The notes: generated by a model from the letters alone, not told the origin. DNA of 64,000 nt from Phytoseiulus persimilis (GCA_037576195.1 CM075104.1:15082211-15146210); one strand, 5' to 3'; shown: positions 1 to 13,320, counted from the first letter of the stretch. Numbers and translations are program-made.

Positions 1-16
1 AGATTGAGAGGATACT

Positions 17-46
17 GGTTGGTTGGCTGGGTGGCTGGCTGGCGGG
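17..46. repeat. GGTT/GGCT imperfect tetranucleotide array
   Basis: The first bases of the window carry GGTT, GGTT, GGCT, GGGT, GGCT and GGCT units running into GGCGGG. The array is imperfect and sits at the window edge. Confidence 0.75.
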
Positions 47-2164
47 CGAGCTGCGGGCCGGCTGATCGGCCCGTCAGCTCCCGACTCTGGCCGTCGAGTG
101 ACCGGCGACTGGACGCCCGACAAAGTAGTCGGCCGTCGGAATGAAACTCGGGATACTTTGAGCAAAAGCAGCCGGTGGCCAGCCCCCCATCCTGCGTTTA
201 TTTTTCCTCAGGTTCCTTTTCTTCGGATGGATTGCAGCTCCGCTGCGCTCACCCCCACTCTGCAAGCCCAACAACTGTCCGACGGCAGGTAGAAAACGAC
301 AGCGATGGGGAAGCGGGAACGAGGAGACATTTAGGAAAGGTCATTAGGTTCAGAGAGGACTCCGTAGTCTGCTTGGCGGAGCCGCCAGCGAACCTGTCGG
401 CCCTCCAGCAGGGCGAAGGCCGCGTTTCCGAAGGGCTGAAGGCCTGATTGGCCACGAGTAACAACGAAATGGATCCATCGTTGATTTCATCCATTTACAT
501 CCGTCCCTTCGCTTCGTTAATTTCTCTTGATCCATTGTTAATTGTACTGCGGTTGGCAGAGCTTCGAGGTCGGAATCCATTGTTCGATACCCCGCACGCT
601 GCTCGTCCCAAGTCTCGAATTTGCCCAGCGATCCGTTCATCTATTCGCTCAGTGTGGTGTACGGAGTTCCCTGGTGAGCAATATGGTGAAGGAATGGGAG
701 GAGAGTCGTGGAGGAAAGCGAGGCAAGCTTGGTCCCTTGAAGGTTACCAATTCGGCAGTGGCCCTGCTCGCAGCCTGCGGGTTCCCAGAAGTCCGGATAA
801 GTCCTTTGAGGAAGAACAGAACTGACATTACGCCATTTTTGAGGTTATTCACGACTCGTATCGTTCTGTTGTTTCGAGATTTTCGTCTTTCGACACATAG
901 TGTACCAGAGGCGCCCTGTGGGGAGCGCTATCAGTGCCTCGTCCCCAAGTTAGCCTGCGGTCCACGAGGCACACGACAACGACAGAACTTCATTCTGACG
1001 AAACTATCCACTCGCGTTGAGGTGTATCTTGGGGTTCCCTTTCCCAGAGCACCTGCCGTGATTTTTCAGGAAAAAAAACTGATGAATCAGAGCGAAGAGT
1101 TACATCTCCATTCCTCCATGGTATGGGCGGAACTTGGACCACAGCCTACATATTCTATCGGCTCAAACAATGGCCTCGCGCCATTGAGACCGGTCAACGT
1201 GGTCTCTGGGGCGAACAGTGGCTGCCATGTGGTAACAAAGCTTCATTTAGTGTCGGGCGAAGAGCCAGAGCGTGAGTCCATGAATTTCACCGATTCCTCT
1301 GTATAGAAACAATCGTCTCCTTGGATCGCGGGAGGGGGTTATCGGGTCCCGCTAAATTGAAGATAATTTTTACTATTTTCGCTCCGCTCCTCTCGAGCAG
1401 AGTTCGAAAGAGTACGTCGATGATTCTCGTGGACTCGGGGCAACCTTCGCTCATCGTTGACAACGATTCGTCCATGCGTCTCCGCCGTTGCCGCCTATCG
1501 GCCAAGGAGAACCGGAGTCTTCGAGTCGAAAGCCATTTCTCAAGTGAGGCCCAAGCCCACAAATTAGCGATGGAGTCTTGAACTCCCTCGAACATCTGTA
1601 TTCAAAGAACATAGAATTTCGTTGATGCCGGAAGCAGTGTTGTATCCGAACGACGAGCAGATTGATGCAATCGTAACCTCATCCTGGTAATCAATTTCGC
1701 CCGCGAGCCTCAGGAATCGACGGCTGCAGCTCTACTTCAGTCGTGATCGCTACCAAAGATACGGGGACCCAACTCCAGCAGGAGCCAAAGTACCACAGCC
1801 GCTCGAAACTGGCCTTCGCTCGAATCAGGACTCCGGTAAAATCGGGCCGGACTCGAGTCCGGCACGTCGTCGTCGGTCTTCAGTTGGTCGCCAGCGGCTG
1901 CGGACGTTGGAGCTGACATTCCGACGATGATCGTGATCGCCTGGACTCCGAGAATTGAGGATTTTTTCGTAGTCTGTGACAATCGAGAATCTCGTCATCC
2001 TGAGGGAACCTCGCTCGTCCCCACTTCTGAATGGCTCCTAGATGCATGGACTGAGAGCTTGTGGTGCGACATCGACGCGCCTAATCGTGCTGTTTTCCTG
2101 CTCTACAACGGCAGCGGCGGCAGCGGTTCTGAATGATTAAACCCCGGAAAGTGCGACAGTACTG
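47..2164. other. No supported gene
   Basis: The longest ATG frame here is 683-1306 (207 codons, plus strand). It is basic, has no recognisable domain and competes with other frames. A 69-codon frame at 1927-2136 contains the words SEWLLDAW, loosely like the end of a BRCT domain, but nothing else of that fold is present. Confidence 0.5.
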
Positions 2165-2218
2165 AATATCGGCGAATTTCGAATACCCTAAAGTCTGGGA
2201 GATAAGGGACTACTTTTT
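2165..2218 (+). repeat. Left inverted arm of the foldback element
   Basis: This 54-base arm starts with AATATCGGCG and ends with a T-run after GGGACTAC. It pairs with 2370-2423; the only mismatch is at arm position 16, C here and T in the complement of the partner. Confidence 0.85.
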
Positions 2219-2369
2219 TGACTTGAAAATTAGGGGAACTTCTGCTTGTGTGCACGCATGTGAATCCCGATAATTCTGCATGATGTAGCAACGTTCCGTC
2301 AATCACGGAAGAATGCCAGATCTTGAAAATTCCATCGATGGCTGTGAATTCTGGGTGAATTTATGGTTG

Positions 2370-2423
2370 AAAAAGTAGTCCCTTATCTCCCAGACTTTAG
2401 GGTATTCAAAATTCGCCGATATT
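2370..2423 (-). repeat. Right inverted arm of the foldback element
   Basis: This is the reverse-complement copy of 2165-2218, running from an A-run into GTAGTCCC and ending in CGCCGATATT. Inside the arms, similarity between the two sides fades within about 20 bases. Confidence 0.85.
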
Positions 2424-5139
2424 AATAGGCAGGGTAATAGGCACTGAGTCATTGCCAGTTACTCAGACCGGTTAGGAGAGTTGCCATCTCTCACCCAGAC
2501 GGTGAGAAGCCTGTGGAGTTTTGCGGCTTCTGATTGTCTTTTCCTCTCGGAGCACAGGTGGAACACTTTTCCTGCTTCCAAAGGACGGGTGATTGGGTCG
2601 ACATACAGGACGATACACGAGGGAACGATACTCAAGAGACATTCCTTTTCGAACAGGAGCGTTGGGAAACGCTCATTCTAGTGCGTTCTCCGGCATTCCC
2701 GTCGCTAGCTGTTCGTCCGAGTCGGGATGACAGGCTTGATTACCGATGACTTGAACACGCGGTCTCGTTTACTTCGGGAGTCTCTGCAGCCATCAGATCC
2801 CGAGGCGACTCGACGAACAGTACAGCGCCTACTACAGCCGGTAGGAGGACCGCGGGAGAAGACATCCGGAACGGTGTCGATGACACTAGTAAACTCTCGT
2901 TCAGCTTTCACCGACAAAACACAGAGCGGCAGAGATGTCGAGTCATCTCCAGCTCTCCTGCGCGGTGATCATCATCCCTGCGCTCAACGTCAGTCGATGA
3001 ACGCATGAAGTGTAGAAATGTCTTATCCTCCAAAGATGACCGGGGAAATTCCATTCAGAACTTAAAGAAGTGCAAGAAACAAACATTTGTTCATCGAGTC
3101 ATCTCGAGTGATTTACTCGGTGGGGCCGACGTTGGTCGGAGTCCAATCGTCGGCGACTAAACTGGAGCCAGACACCGGTCATTTTTTTTCGTTCACACAG
3201 CCGCGACTTGCCCAGCTTCAAGGCTCGTGAGAAAATCTTCACCCGACTAGTTTCTCGCGCTTCTTTCGGTGACAGAATTTCCGACCGGATCACAAGCACC
3301 CGAATACATCATCTTTGAAAAGCCGGAAATTCTAGGCGGATGTTCTGTGATGTTCGGAGTTCGCGATTGTAATCCTCGTCCGGAGATCCGATTCGTTGCT
3401 GCTCGCCGGTGAGCGCTCACGTCGCTCATCTGGTCGGAACGCGGCTCGAATCAGCGATGTCATTGCGCAGGACTGATCCATCGCGGTTTTACTTCATTCA
3501 GTCATGAAGCGTTTCGTTCAAGCCCCGAACCAAATTATCCTGGCCGCACACACGCAGACATAAAAACTCGATGTATGAGTAGCCTGATCTCGTCTAATTA
3601 ACCGCGGCGACAGCACTGCCGGCAACGTGGTGTCAGCCGGAAAATTTCTTAGCAGCAAAGCCCGGCCTGGAATCTTGACGCTTTCTCATGATTAGATGAG
3701 TTTACATTGACTCGGCTGGCTAATACGATCAGTCTGATTCATTTGTCTTCATTCATCCATACGTCGGAGGGTGCGCCCATGAGCCGCGTACGGTCTTTGT
3801 ATGATTAGATCTTTAATAGCCATCTCGACACCAAGTGATGTACTATACGAGGGCGACCGCAGCGGACGAGATCGCCGCAGTCGCCAAACGGCGGAGGCCG
3901 AGAAAAAGAAGCTCGCAGAGAGCGCGGCTCTCGTTAATAGCTCAACAATGGTCGAGACACTGTTCAAAGAAAAAAAAACGCGTCGTCTCTCGCACACAAA
4001 GGAAAATAGCGCCCGCTCTGAAATTTCGTCGCGCGGTGGCTGACGTCGGTCTCCGTTGTCACGAGGCAACACAATTATCCACAAATTAATGTTTGAGGGC
4101 CAGCGCGTGCCACTCGCCCTTCCAGCTGTCGTTCCTTGTGCGCTGTTGATGCTCGGCCGTGGAGTTTGGAGCGGTGGACAGCCGCGGCCAAGACGCTGCC
4201 ACTTCCCCGTCGATCTGACATCCTCGCTTAGAGAACCATTAACTTGCGTCAACAGCGTGGAGGAATCTCGCGCGACCCTTCTTCGACCGAAATGAGCATC
4301 GTTCCATTGCAGCGGGTCGTTCGAGACGTCTGGATGAATGGTGATTACCTGATGCGCTGGAATCCACGCCGAGCGTTCCTTCCTGACCGAACCCTTGCCT
4401 TGCGAATATTCAACGCGGGTTCGCTTCCCGTGAACTCGCTCACCTCACACGGGATTCGGACCCCGAGGAGCTTTATACTAGCGCATTTGAAGCTTGCGTG
4501 AAGCCTTGAGTGCTGCCCCCCTGGTGCGTACTCCGACGGCTCCGAGAGAGCGGAATGGTTCTTAACATTTCGAGTTCTTGCGACCCGTCGGAACTGGATT
4601 CTGGTGCTGAGATTCCTCCAAAAAGCGAAGCTGTCAGCCGACCCTGAACGAGCCCGCTGGTCTATCGAATCGAAAAGAAAAAATCCCGTGCAGCATCACG
4701 TCCTTCAATCGTTTTCATCCTTCGCTGCGCCCGATCGCGGAGACCTCTCCTCCGATGATGACTTGTTTAGAGAACATTGATTTGTCCAAAGATCGAGTCG
4801 GGGAATGGTTCGACCCGCTCTGCACAACACGCTCGCTAGGTGGACGGATGTTTGAATGGATAAAAAGACAATCGTGTTGCTCGTTCAAGTGGCTTGCCGG
4901 AAGAATGCAGTCTTTGAAGTGGGTCATACAGGTAGGTATAAGCAGTCAGGCAAACAGCTTGGCCAAAGGCTGCCAACCAGACAGGCGGGCGGGTGAGCGG
5001 GCTGACCGAGCATCCGTCCTCCCGACTCGGAGAGCGATCGACAGAGGAACCAAGTTGTTGTTTATGGTTTCCAGTAGAGTCCGCTTACCCGTCGAGGAGA
5101 TTTGAGAAATTACTTTGCACTGCAACTGTGCGGTGCACA
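2424..5139. other. No supported gene
   Basis: Only frames under 170 codons are present, none recognisable. A TAATTA homeodomain-type word occurs near 3595. Frame 4755-5105 has a donor-like CAG|GTAGGT at about 4930, but no partner exon is evident. Confidence 0.5.
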
Positions 5140-6240
5140 CAATGCTTGCTAGTGCGGGCTGCGCGTTTCTGACTCATTAACAACTCCCACTTTCTGATTT
5201 TGAGATGAAGTGGGTCTGCAAGACATCAACACCGGGCTGCCGCATCGAGATTCAGAGAAATATTCGAGAGCCTCGCTCGATGACTCTGAAGCAACATCTG
5301 ACTTGGGGAAGTTCTCCATGGGACAAGAACTAAGCGGCTTATCGGTCGAAGCGACTCGAGAGAAATTGCAGGCAAACGAATAACGATACTCAACGCTTCA
5401 CCAGCGCTTTCGGATTTCGAAGCGGGCTCGGCAAGAAATATTTGTTGTAAATCGAAGGCTTGATAAAAACGAGCAGAGATGAGTATCGCGACTCGGCTGA
5501 GTACTTACGCGGTGTTTTCTACGTTGTGATATCGATGCGTGCGGTGTTAGTATTGTTTTTTATGATCTCTACAAAAATATGACTTCAACACTCGTCGCTC
5601 GCTTCGTACATTAGCTGACCGGAGAGTCGCTCGGCTGTATTTCAGTGGGACGAGTGGACTGAAAGAGCAACTAAAGAGAAGCAGGGTCGGTTGCGAGCAA
5701 ACAGGCGGCAGTGCTTAGTCAAAAAGCAGGCCACATTTTCCTATTGCGAATGACATTTCACTCATATTCGGCGTGTAGTATTTCGCCACAGTCTTTCGGC
5801 ATATGAGGTCGCAGAGTGAATTCGATGCCGAATGCAGTGTCCTTAATAGCAGCGTTGCTTTCCTCGAAGCTTCGCATTATGACTCTCGGTGTTCCGTACA
5901 GACGAGCAGGTAGGTGCCACTCAGACTAGTGGAAGAGTCGCCGGGCAGCTAAAGAGTCAGATAATGGAGAGTGGACGCTTCGTTCTTCCATGGCGAAGTT
6001 CCATTCTTTGAGCATATCTTCTCGTGTTAAGTCAGAATGACTGATGACTTCTTTACTGACTGGTGAGGGACACAATGTTTCCTGCGTTCCGTGGAACGAA
6101 GCTCCTGAAAGACTTGGGTGCGGCGTGTCGGTTACTCTCGGATCCAGAGCAAGGAAGTTGATCGAGATCTAGCCAAAATAAGAGAGAACCATTGAGAAAT
6201 TCTGGCCAAAAGCATCAGAGATGCGATTTTTCTGGCGAAG
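5140..6240. other. Frame-poor stretch, nothing recognised
   Basis: No open frame of 60 codons or more lies in these 1.1 kb on either strand, in contrast to most of the window. No repeat, hairpin or RNA motif stands out. It reads as plain non-coding sequence. Confidence 0.6.
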
Positions 6241-6540
6241 TTGCTTCAAGGTTCTGAGGAAGGTCACGATGGGTCGGAGATTTCATTCCACTCCCAAGAG
6301 ATACCGCTATATATGTACAAGGAGTGTTCATATCCGATGATGATGTTGGATGAGTGTCATGTTTATTGTTCCTCTTCTCCTCCTACCGCCGCTGTGTGCT
6401 CCATCTTGAACGATTTGTTTCACACGCTCGATCTGGCTGACGGACGTCATCACAAATCTGGCGGAGGAGGAACGCTTGCTTCATCGATCTTCCAGACAGT
6501 CAGATGGACGAGCCGGCGTCGGGACGGACCGACGAGCCAC

Positions 6541-6555
6541 TGACTGACTGACTGA
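6541..6555. repeat. Short TGAC array
   Basis: Nearly four TGAC units run in tandem before GCCACAG. It is a minor microsatellite. Confidence 0.7.
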
Positions 6556-9168
6556 GCCACAGAGTGCCGCGGAACCGGAGAGGAATAGCGCAGGAGATAG
6601 CAGGAGCGGTTGAAATATACGGAGTGGCGAACGGACGAAATAGACATCGATAGCCGTTGTGCGTTTCTCCCAATCGGAAACAAATCGGCTCCCACGCTCC
6701 CACTTCAAGGGCGAATGGATGAATTAGCTAGCTGAGCGAGAAGGAGGGAGGGCAGTTGGAAAAATCAGAATAGGCGGCATCTCCGCGGAAGAAAGCTGGA
6801 CCCCTTTGGTGATTGAACTCGGTGATTTCGACCAATCAGGTGGAATTCAGGCCTCCGCACCCTTGGACAATAATTTAGAACACGCGTTACACGCGCGAAA
6901 TCCTCCGCAGAGCGAGCCTCACATATTGGATGGAGTCTCTGACCGGAGCTTCTCGTTGTTTTCTTCGTCAGAAGAGGCGTTCGCCGCACTCACGACGCGC
7001 TCAAAAGACAGCTGAGCCAAGGTACATTCGACGGGGACGTGTGCGCGCCTCGCCCTGACGGACCCCACACCTCGTGGAGCTGACGTTTTGAAAGCTCTTG
7101 GTGTCCTCTTGCCCTGAGGGCGTCGGTCTCCAGAGGATTCAAACGCTCCCACCCGAGCAAAGTTGTTGTTTGTGAGCTCGTTTGAGTGGAAATTACATCC
7201 ATGGAAAGAGCATGTGGTCGTTCACTCGTATTCGACCACTTTCCCACAGTCTTCTTCCTCTTCTCCCCTAATCCAGAACTTCCTCGACGGCGGGCCATGT
7301 TTGATGACGGGAGAACGGTCTCCCTGGAGTTGGTTCATTCGCCACAGGTTCGTGCATTGCTCGAGACGGAAACAGCCCCGCAATATGCTTCACAGGCGCG
7401 GGCAAAAAGCGGCGGAAACGTATCAACGGCATGGCGTTGGTCGCGTTTTCTCTCCATTCGGAGGAGGAGTGGTTGATTCGCGCGCGTTCATGCCTTGCCT
7501 GCCGCTGACGGCGCGCGCGACAGTGACTAGCCTTAAGGCAGATGAATGAAGATCAGAAACACTTCTCCCGTTTGGAGACGTGATCTGCTGCTGTCAGTCG
7601 AGCATCGCAGGAAAACATGGGTCTCTGCCGACTTCGAGTGTTGATCACCGGCGGCTTCCTTGCAGCCACTTTCCAGGCTGCCAGGCTGGCGTGGTTCTGG
7701 CCGTGTAGGTCAGACAGTTGCCACCGCTTCGCAGAGGCACACAACGGAAAAAGCAAGAGAAGAAGAGGAACCCAGAGAAAAGATCAACTGTCGGCTTTAT
7801 GAAACGGCAGACTGCCCGACAAGAGCTTCACAGGCCGACAACAGGGAAACACTTGGACCCACAACGGAGGAAACTTTCCCGCATGGTCACCGAGAACAAG
7901 CCGCGAGTATCTGTCCGACTCTCTGAGGCTTGCCAGGTCTGTCTGGCGGTCGCTCTCTTGGTCGGTGTGTCTTGAAAAGAACAGGTGATCATCGAGAGGG
8001 AGGAGCTGAACTCAATGAGCCTACAAACGCTGGCGAACAATACCATTTGACTTCTCATATCGCTCAATCGGAGCGAGCAGGGCAACGAGAGGGCGGACGA
8101 GCAGGAGAGCGAGCTAGTGGCTGAGCGGGCGTAGGAACAGTGCGAGACTTTTCTTCGAACTCCTGTCTCCGTAGGTCGCTGCTCGGAGAAAAAAGATCTG
8201 TATGACATTCCTCAAGCTAAATACCACTTCTTAAGATGTCGTCTCCCATCGTCGATATCGAATGATTGGGGGTCCTCTCCCGTTTGGATAGGTTGCTGCT
8301 CCTTCCACTTATGGCTGAGGTGTGTTCGAGTACCTCCCGTAACTGATGTGAGTGCCGCGGTAGGAGGTACCACGACACGTCGACTGCGGAAACTTGTGTT
8401 CTGATTCTCAGGTGACTTGAGCGGAAACCGTTCGAGATCCGACCCTCCGGCAACACGTTCTCTGTTGAGACTCGTTCTTCTGGAATTGATTTTACGCAAG
8501 GATTACAATACAGAGATATGACGCTCTGGAACCGAGTGGTTTTAGAGCGCAGCTTTGGATGATAGAAAACAAGTTTGGGCATGCATACCCTCATCCGCAT
8601 GAAGTTCCACTGCATACGTGGACCAACAGTTGCCATTGAGCTCTTCGAATGGGATTGGACCGGTTGGAGCTACTACTTGCTGAACGAAAGTTCCTCAATC
8701 ACCGATTCCGTAGCAATTCGAACCGTGACCAGGGAGTTCATAGGTTGCAATCCAATATCGAAGTACCTCGGCGTGTTCGCAAGAATGTTCTGAATAACGT
8801 CGCCTTCCACTTCGTCGACGAGGTCGTTACATCGTCAAGCTGCGCTTTTCTTCCCACCTTACGCATCCACCCTGTGTGATGGGTTGGCACTCACCACCAA
8901 GCATACCTAACAACCCACCCACCTGAGTTTCCTCCCGTGCCCCAACCTCCAAGAACTGCATATGGTCTTATCGATTCCAAACGGGAGGAGGAAGATAAGA
9001 AATGGGAGAGTGAAAGGAAGCCCCAGGCGGAGCTCGACGTTTTCGGCATTATGGTGTCTCGCGTGTGTTGCTCTGCTTCTTCGTATTCCCTCGGTCGCGA
9101 GCCCGTCGCCTGGTTCGCTGGAAGTCGAACAACCAGGCAACTGAAAAGTAGCAACTTGCCCCTCCCCG

Positions 9169-9182
9169 CCCCCCCCCCCCCC
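9169..9182. repeat. 14-base C run
   Basis: Fourteen consecutive C residues follow a CCCCTCCCCG stretch. It is part of a pyrimidine tract that ends in TTTCCAAG and could act as a splice-acceptor tract, but see the findings for why no exon is called. Confidence 0.95.
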
Positions 9183-11393
9183 TTTCCAAGAAACCAGCGA
9201 AACATCTGCAAAATGAAGAAGCTGCCGCCGAGATGGCATTCTCCAACATCCTCGCTGACGCGCAGCCGTCAGTCGCAGAGGCCAAGAAGTGAGTGGAGCG
9301 TCATTCGGAACAACTTGGATTGTCGCTTAACACCACATGAAAAACTACTTTCCAGAAAAAGAGCTTCGATTGGAGAAACTCGCGCGCTGGCAAAAGGGTG
9401 GGGAGCACGTCACCGAGGGGAACGTTAGTTTTCTGTAGAGTTGCGCATGCATTCAGGACTCACAAAGTATTCTGATTGAAAACAGCTTCCACGAGGGCTC
9501 AGGGTGGTTGGCGTCGCGGTTTCTCTCCAAGTTCCCCTCTAGCCTTCCGCCAGAAACGCCGTGACCGATGCTTGAGCGGGATGGTGACTCGTGTTCGCTC
9601 AATACAGATGCATGATATGTTTGGGAGGCTTCCTCCTTCGAGAATCCGGAAACGGTCTCGTTTGAAGGCAGAAGCGGGTCTGGGTCGAGGAACGGCCTTC
9701 CGGGGAACGAATGCTCGCTGTTTATTTCCCGATGAGTTCCCGAGTCACCAAAGGCTCCAGAGCCGCGTTCCGCGAAGTCCTGTCCCAGGTCTCACCTCTA
9801 GCGCAGTGACGGCAGTCAGCACCGATGCTTGCCAGGCGAACGAATGCCGTACCTCTTACAGGATCTTCGACAAAATCTCTCTGACTCTAGCGGCCGCGAA
9901 GGCGGCTTCATACCCCCGTTCTCTCCCTTGCTCAATGTCACCCCGTGCCCCCCTGAAACCCCTTTCCGATTGACGTCCCTCTCACGTCCCCCGGCTCGTT
10001 CGTTCGCTGGCTCTCTTCCTCCGCGGGCTAGCTCCCGTACCTGAGCCTTGGGGAAGATCGTCAGCGCGGCTCTGAACGGCGAGCGGACTAGCGAGCCAGC
10101 TCCTTCCCCGCCCGGTGCTCAAACCCAATTATCTATCGATGTGATCACGACGTCGTCAAATAATTTCTCCTGCTCGTCCCTCTCTCTGATGTCTGTTCGT
10201 TTGTCCCTCCATCAATTCCTATGTTTTTGTCTCTGCTTTGTTCAAAAATGCGTTAAGAGCTCGATTCGAATCTCTCTGTAAGGTATCACTGTTCTGCGGT
10301 CAACTCTGTCGATCACAGCTCGAGTCCGAATCACCATATTCTGTTGTTTGTTCACGGATTCGTAACATATACCTCCAGGTATGCATGTATGGTTTTTAGC
10401 TCCCGTGGTCAGTGGGGCCTTCCCAACGAGGAAATTTACGAGACAAAACAAAGAAGTCAACCTCGGACATTTGCGGCGGAAAATAGTGGAGACAGGACCT
10501 TCAAATACGCGCTTCGATCGGGAAGCACATGGTAACCATGAATCATTTTGAGGCCTATCTCACGTGAATCGGGGATATGTTTGTCCATCACATGAGACTC
10601 CAGAGAGGGGGTTCAGCATACTCGCTTATAAGCCGCTTAGAATCTCGAAGAAACGCATATTCTCCGCTCAATATGTGCTTGGGAGCCGAAATGATCGTTT
10701 GAGCCTTCGGCTCTCGAATTCAAACGGTTGCGAATCTCTTTCTTTCGGCACTTTTTCAGCAGTTCATTGCCGAGCGTGAACCATGAGCTTGTGACAGGCG
10801 CTGAAATCGATCGCGCTCGAATCAATCATGCGCATGAAACAATTCCGCGCCCGGGTAGATCCGGCGCTCGAACCGAATCCGGCTCAAATCCAATGGCACT
10901 GCTCGGAAAATGAGTTGAGAGTATGTTCGGGCTGGAGGCGCTATGATGCCGCTAGGAAGAAGGTGACTACGGAACAAAGGAGAATTCCCCATCACCGAAT
11001 GAATCTTCCATGAGAGAAGTCCCGGCATTGTTCTCGCTTGTCTTTATTGCTCCGAAGTGAATCCAGGAAGCATGACGCTGGGCGCGTGCTATACCTAGAG
11101 CACTACACAAGTTTCACGGCTACCCCTCATTTCAAAGTGCGGAAGTTGGGAATGAGTCGGGAACGATTCCAGGAACCTTTCGCGTCGCTCGGCGGCTCAC
11201 TCCAGAACGCGCCAAAACCTCGGCGCACCTCGGAGGCCAACTGCGAACGAATTTCCGCCGCTGACCCCTGGCGAGCGACTTCTCGCAGAGCACCGCATGC
11301 GGGCGCGCAGTCGCTTCATCATCATCACGGAGCGGAGAAAAGTTGGTACGCGTGTAACGACCCCGAGTGAGTTCGAGGGCGCATCTGTCAGAC

Positions 11394-11407
11394 ATCCATC
11401 CATCCAT
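11394..11407. repeat. Short ATCC array
   Basis: Three and a half CATC/ATCC units run in tandem before TTGGGGG. Confidence 0.65.
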
Positions 11408-13320
11408 TGGGGGTTTTCACTTTCGTCTGAAAGCGGCCGGGGGAGCACGAGCCAGTCGTATTTGCATACGAGTGGTCGCTTGTAATCCACTCGACCGAAT
11501 GAAAGCCGTCGTCTCGCCGGTGTACGCCGCCGGTATCTCTCGGCTCCTGCTCGGGAGCTAGGGAAGTCGTAGGTAATAAAAGAATAAAAAATAAAAACGA
11601 GGATGGAAGCGCACACCGCAGTGGCGGGAGACCATTTTAATGTTTGCTAAAAAGTGCGATGGCCACTTCGACGTCCGTGGGGAAATTTGAAGAACTACTC
11701 AACGCCGCTCCGGTCGGATGGAGTACCCGACCTATCTCTCGTCCGCACTTCTATTTACCCATATTCCTGCTGTAACCCCTTCTTTTCTCGTTCAGTGTTT
11801 TCGTCCGCTCGCTCGCGCGGTTGCTTGTGAACAAAGAAGATGGACTTGCGGCCTCGGGCTCCCCGCCATCCGACCGTGCGGGCCATCATGACCGGCTGGC
11901 TGACTGCGGTGGTCATTATGGAATTCACGCTTTCCGTCCTTTCTTCGCGGTGCTCCTCTCACTTTCTTACTTGCTTTTCGTTCTCATCTCGCTCAACGCC
12001 GCTGGGTCCTCCACGGCATCACCCTTGAAGTCAAAAGCAAACAAAATTGCGCCACTTTAAAGAAGACGTTCGTTTCCAGTGGGTTTGCGTGCGACCCGCC
12101 CGCCCTTCGGCCGGCAAGCTATCATGACTGAATGCGAGCTAGCGACCCTTGACTGGCGTGCGTCGTTCTTAACGAGTTTGCTTAGTGTTTTGACAGATAC
12201 GGATGTCGGTGGAGTAGCGAAGTTGTTGATTGTTCTTTGTCTGCTCGGTGATTTGGTCGCTTGTGAGCTCCGTATCCTTCGCCTCTCGGTTCCGTCGCGC
12301 CTCGTCCGTCATTCGAATAAATCTGTGTTTCCACGGCAAGCGACTACGCGCTGACCTCCGACACCACAGAGCGGAAACCTCGCGGATTCACCGGTCAGAT
12401 GACGCCAGTACGGAAAAAATCTCACACCGAATGACTGAAACCCTCACTTTCAAGCATTTTCGCTCTATAGATGAATGATACCAAGAAGTACGGGCTCTAC
12501 GAATGACAGAGTGGCGCTGCGTTTGCTTCCCTTGTTGAAGATTCCTGGTGTTCTCGAGAGGGCTCCCTCCGCAACTCGCGGACCCGACAGCGATCTCGTT
12601 CTGTCTGCGATTCGTTCCCCTCAGCGGAGCGAGACTCGCTTCGTCTCTAGTGTCGCGTCCAGGAAGTTTCCCGGCAATACACGCGAAAAGGGATGAAGCC
12701 TATTTTCCAGCCAGCTCCAAAACCCGCGAGCGTCTCAACTTTGTAGTTCACGCGCACAATCCCGTTCAAACGTCCCGTCACGAGGTGTTCTGGCAGCAAT
12801 GAGACGGGCGACCGGTTGGGCCTTTCCAGAAACAGAGTAGACGAATCAAGCTGATAAGGAAAGAGCGGACGCGAGCTCGGAGAAATATCGGCGCATTGGA
12901 GAACAATCGTCATTGTAGTACTGGAGGGTTGCTATTTATTTCATCGCTTCGTTCCGAGCGGAGGAGCACCGCGCAGCGAAGCGTCGTCTGCTCCGCTGCG
13001 TCTGTGAAAGATATGTTCCATCCCGGAAAATCTAACCATCCCTTCCTCCTCTGACAATTCGGTCTCGATGCATTCCTTGAGTTGCATTCACAAGGCTGTC
13101 CGATAAAGAGTCAGATTCGTTCGCTACCCATCTCGAGCTTTTCATAGGACTCCGATGGTTTACGATCAGAATCACCGTACCACCGCAGGTGTCTGCGTGG
13201 CTCGGGCCTGCTTCCCCGCTTGTTCCTCCGAGGTGATGATGGGCCTCCTAGTGTTCGCATAGGTGGCGATTCGAACTAAATACTACGGAACTACCGCTCC
13301 GACTCTGGTTTCAGTAACAG

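Larger units (their letters stand above)
2165..2423. mobile_element. Foldback element, probable MITE
   Basis: Two 54-bp arms, 2165-2218 and 2370-2423, are inverted copies of each other with one mismatch in 54, separated by 151 bp. Each arm has AATATCGGCG at its outer edge and ACTACTTTTT at its inner edge. The centre has no open frame of note and is too short for a transposase, so the element would depend on an enzyme encoded elsewhere. A TA lies just outside each arm (2160-2161 on the left, 2425-2426 on the right), which would suit a Tc1/mariner-type TA duplication. The bases between each TA and the matching arm do not align cleanly, so the exact ends are unsettled. The near-identity of the arms suggests recent insertion or ongoing homogenisation. 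The structure is seen directly; the family is inferred. Confidence 0.72.
6241..13320. other. No supported gene
   Basis: Many short frames exist on both strands, none recognisable. Apart from the short arrays and C run listed separately, the notable items are two exon-like pieces near 9.2-9.4 kb, whose reading phases disagree, and a single 10-base copy of the foldback-arm terminus at 12884-12893. Confidence 0.45.

Noticed and set aside
683-1306. 207-codon ATG frame, plus strand
   Set aside because: Basic, no recognisable motif and no supporting signals. The frame can open earlier only at a non-ATG codon (542).
1927-2136. BRCT-like ending (SEWLLDAW)
   Set aside because: Only this short word matches; the preceding strands and glycine pair of the domain are absent.
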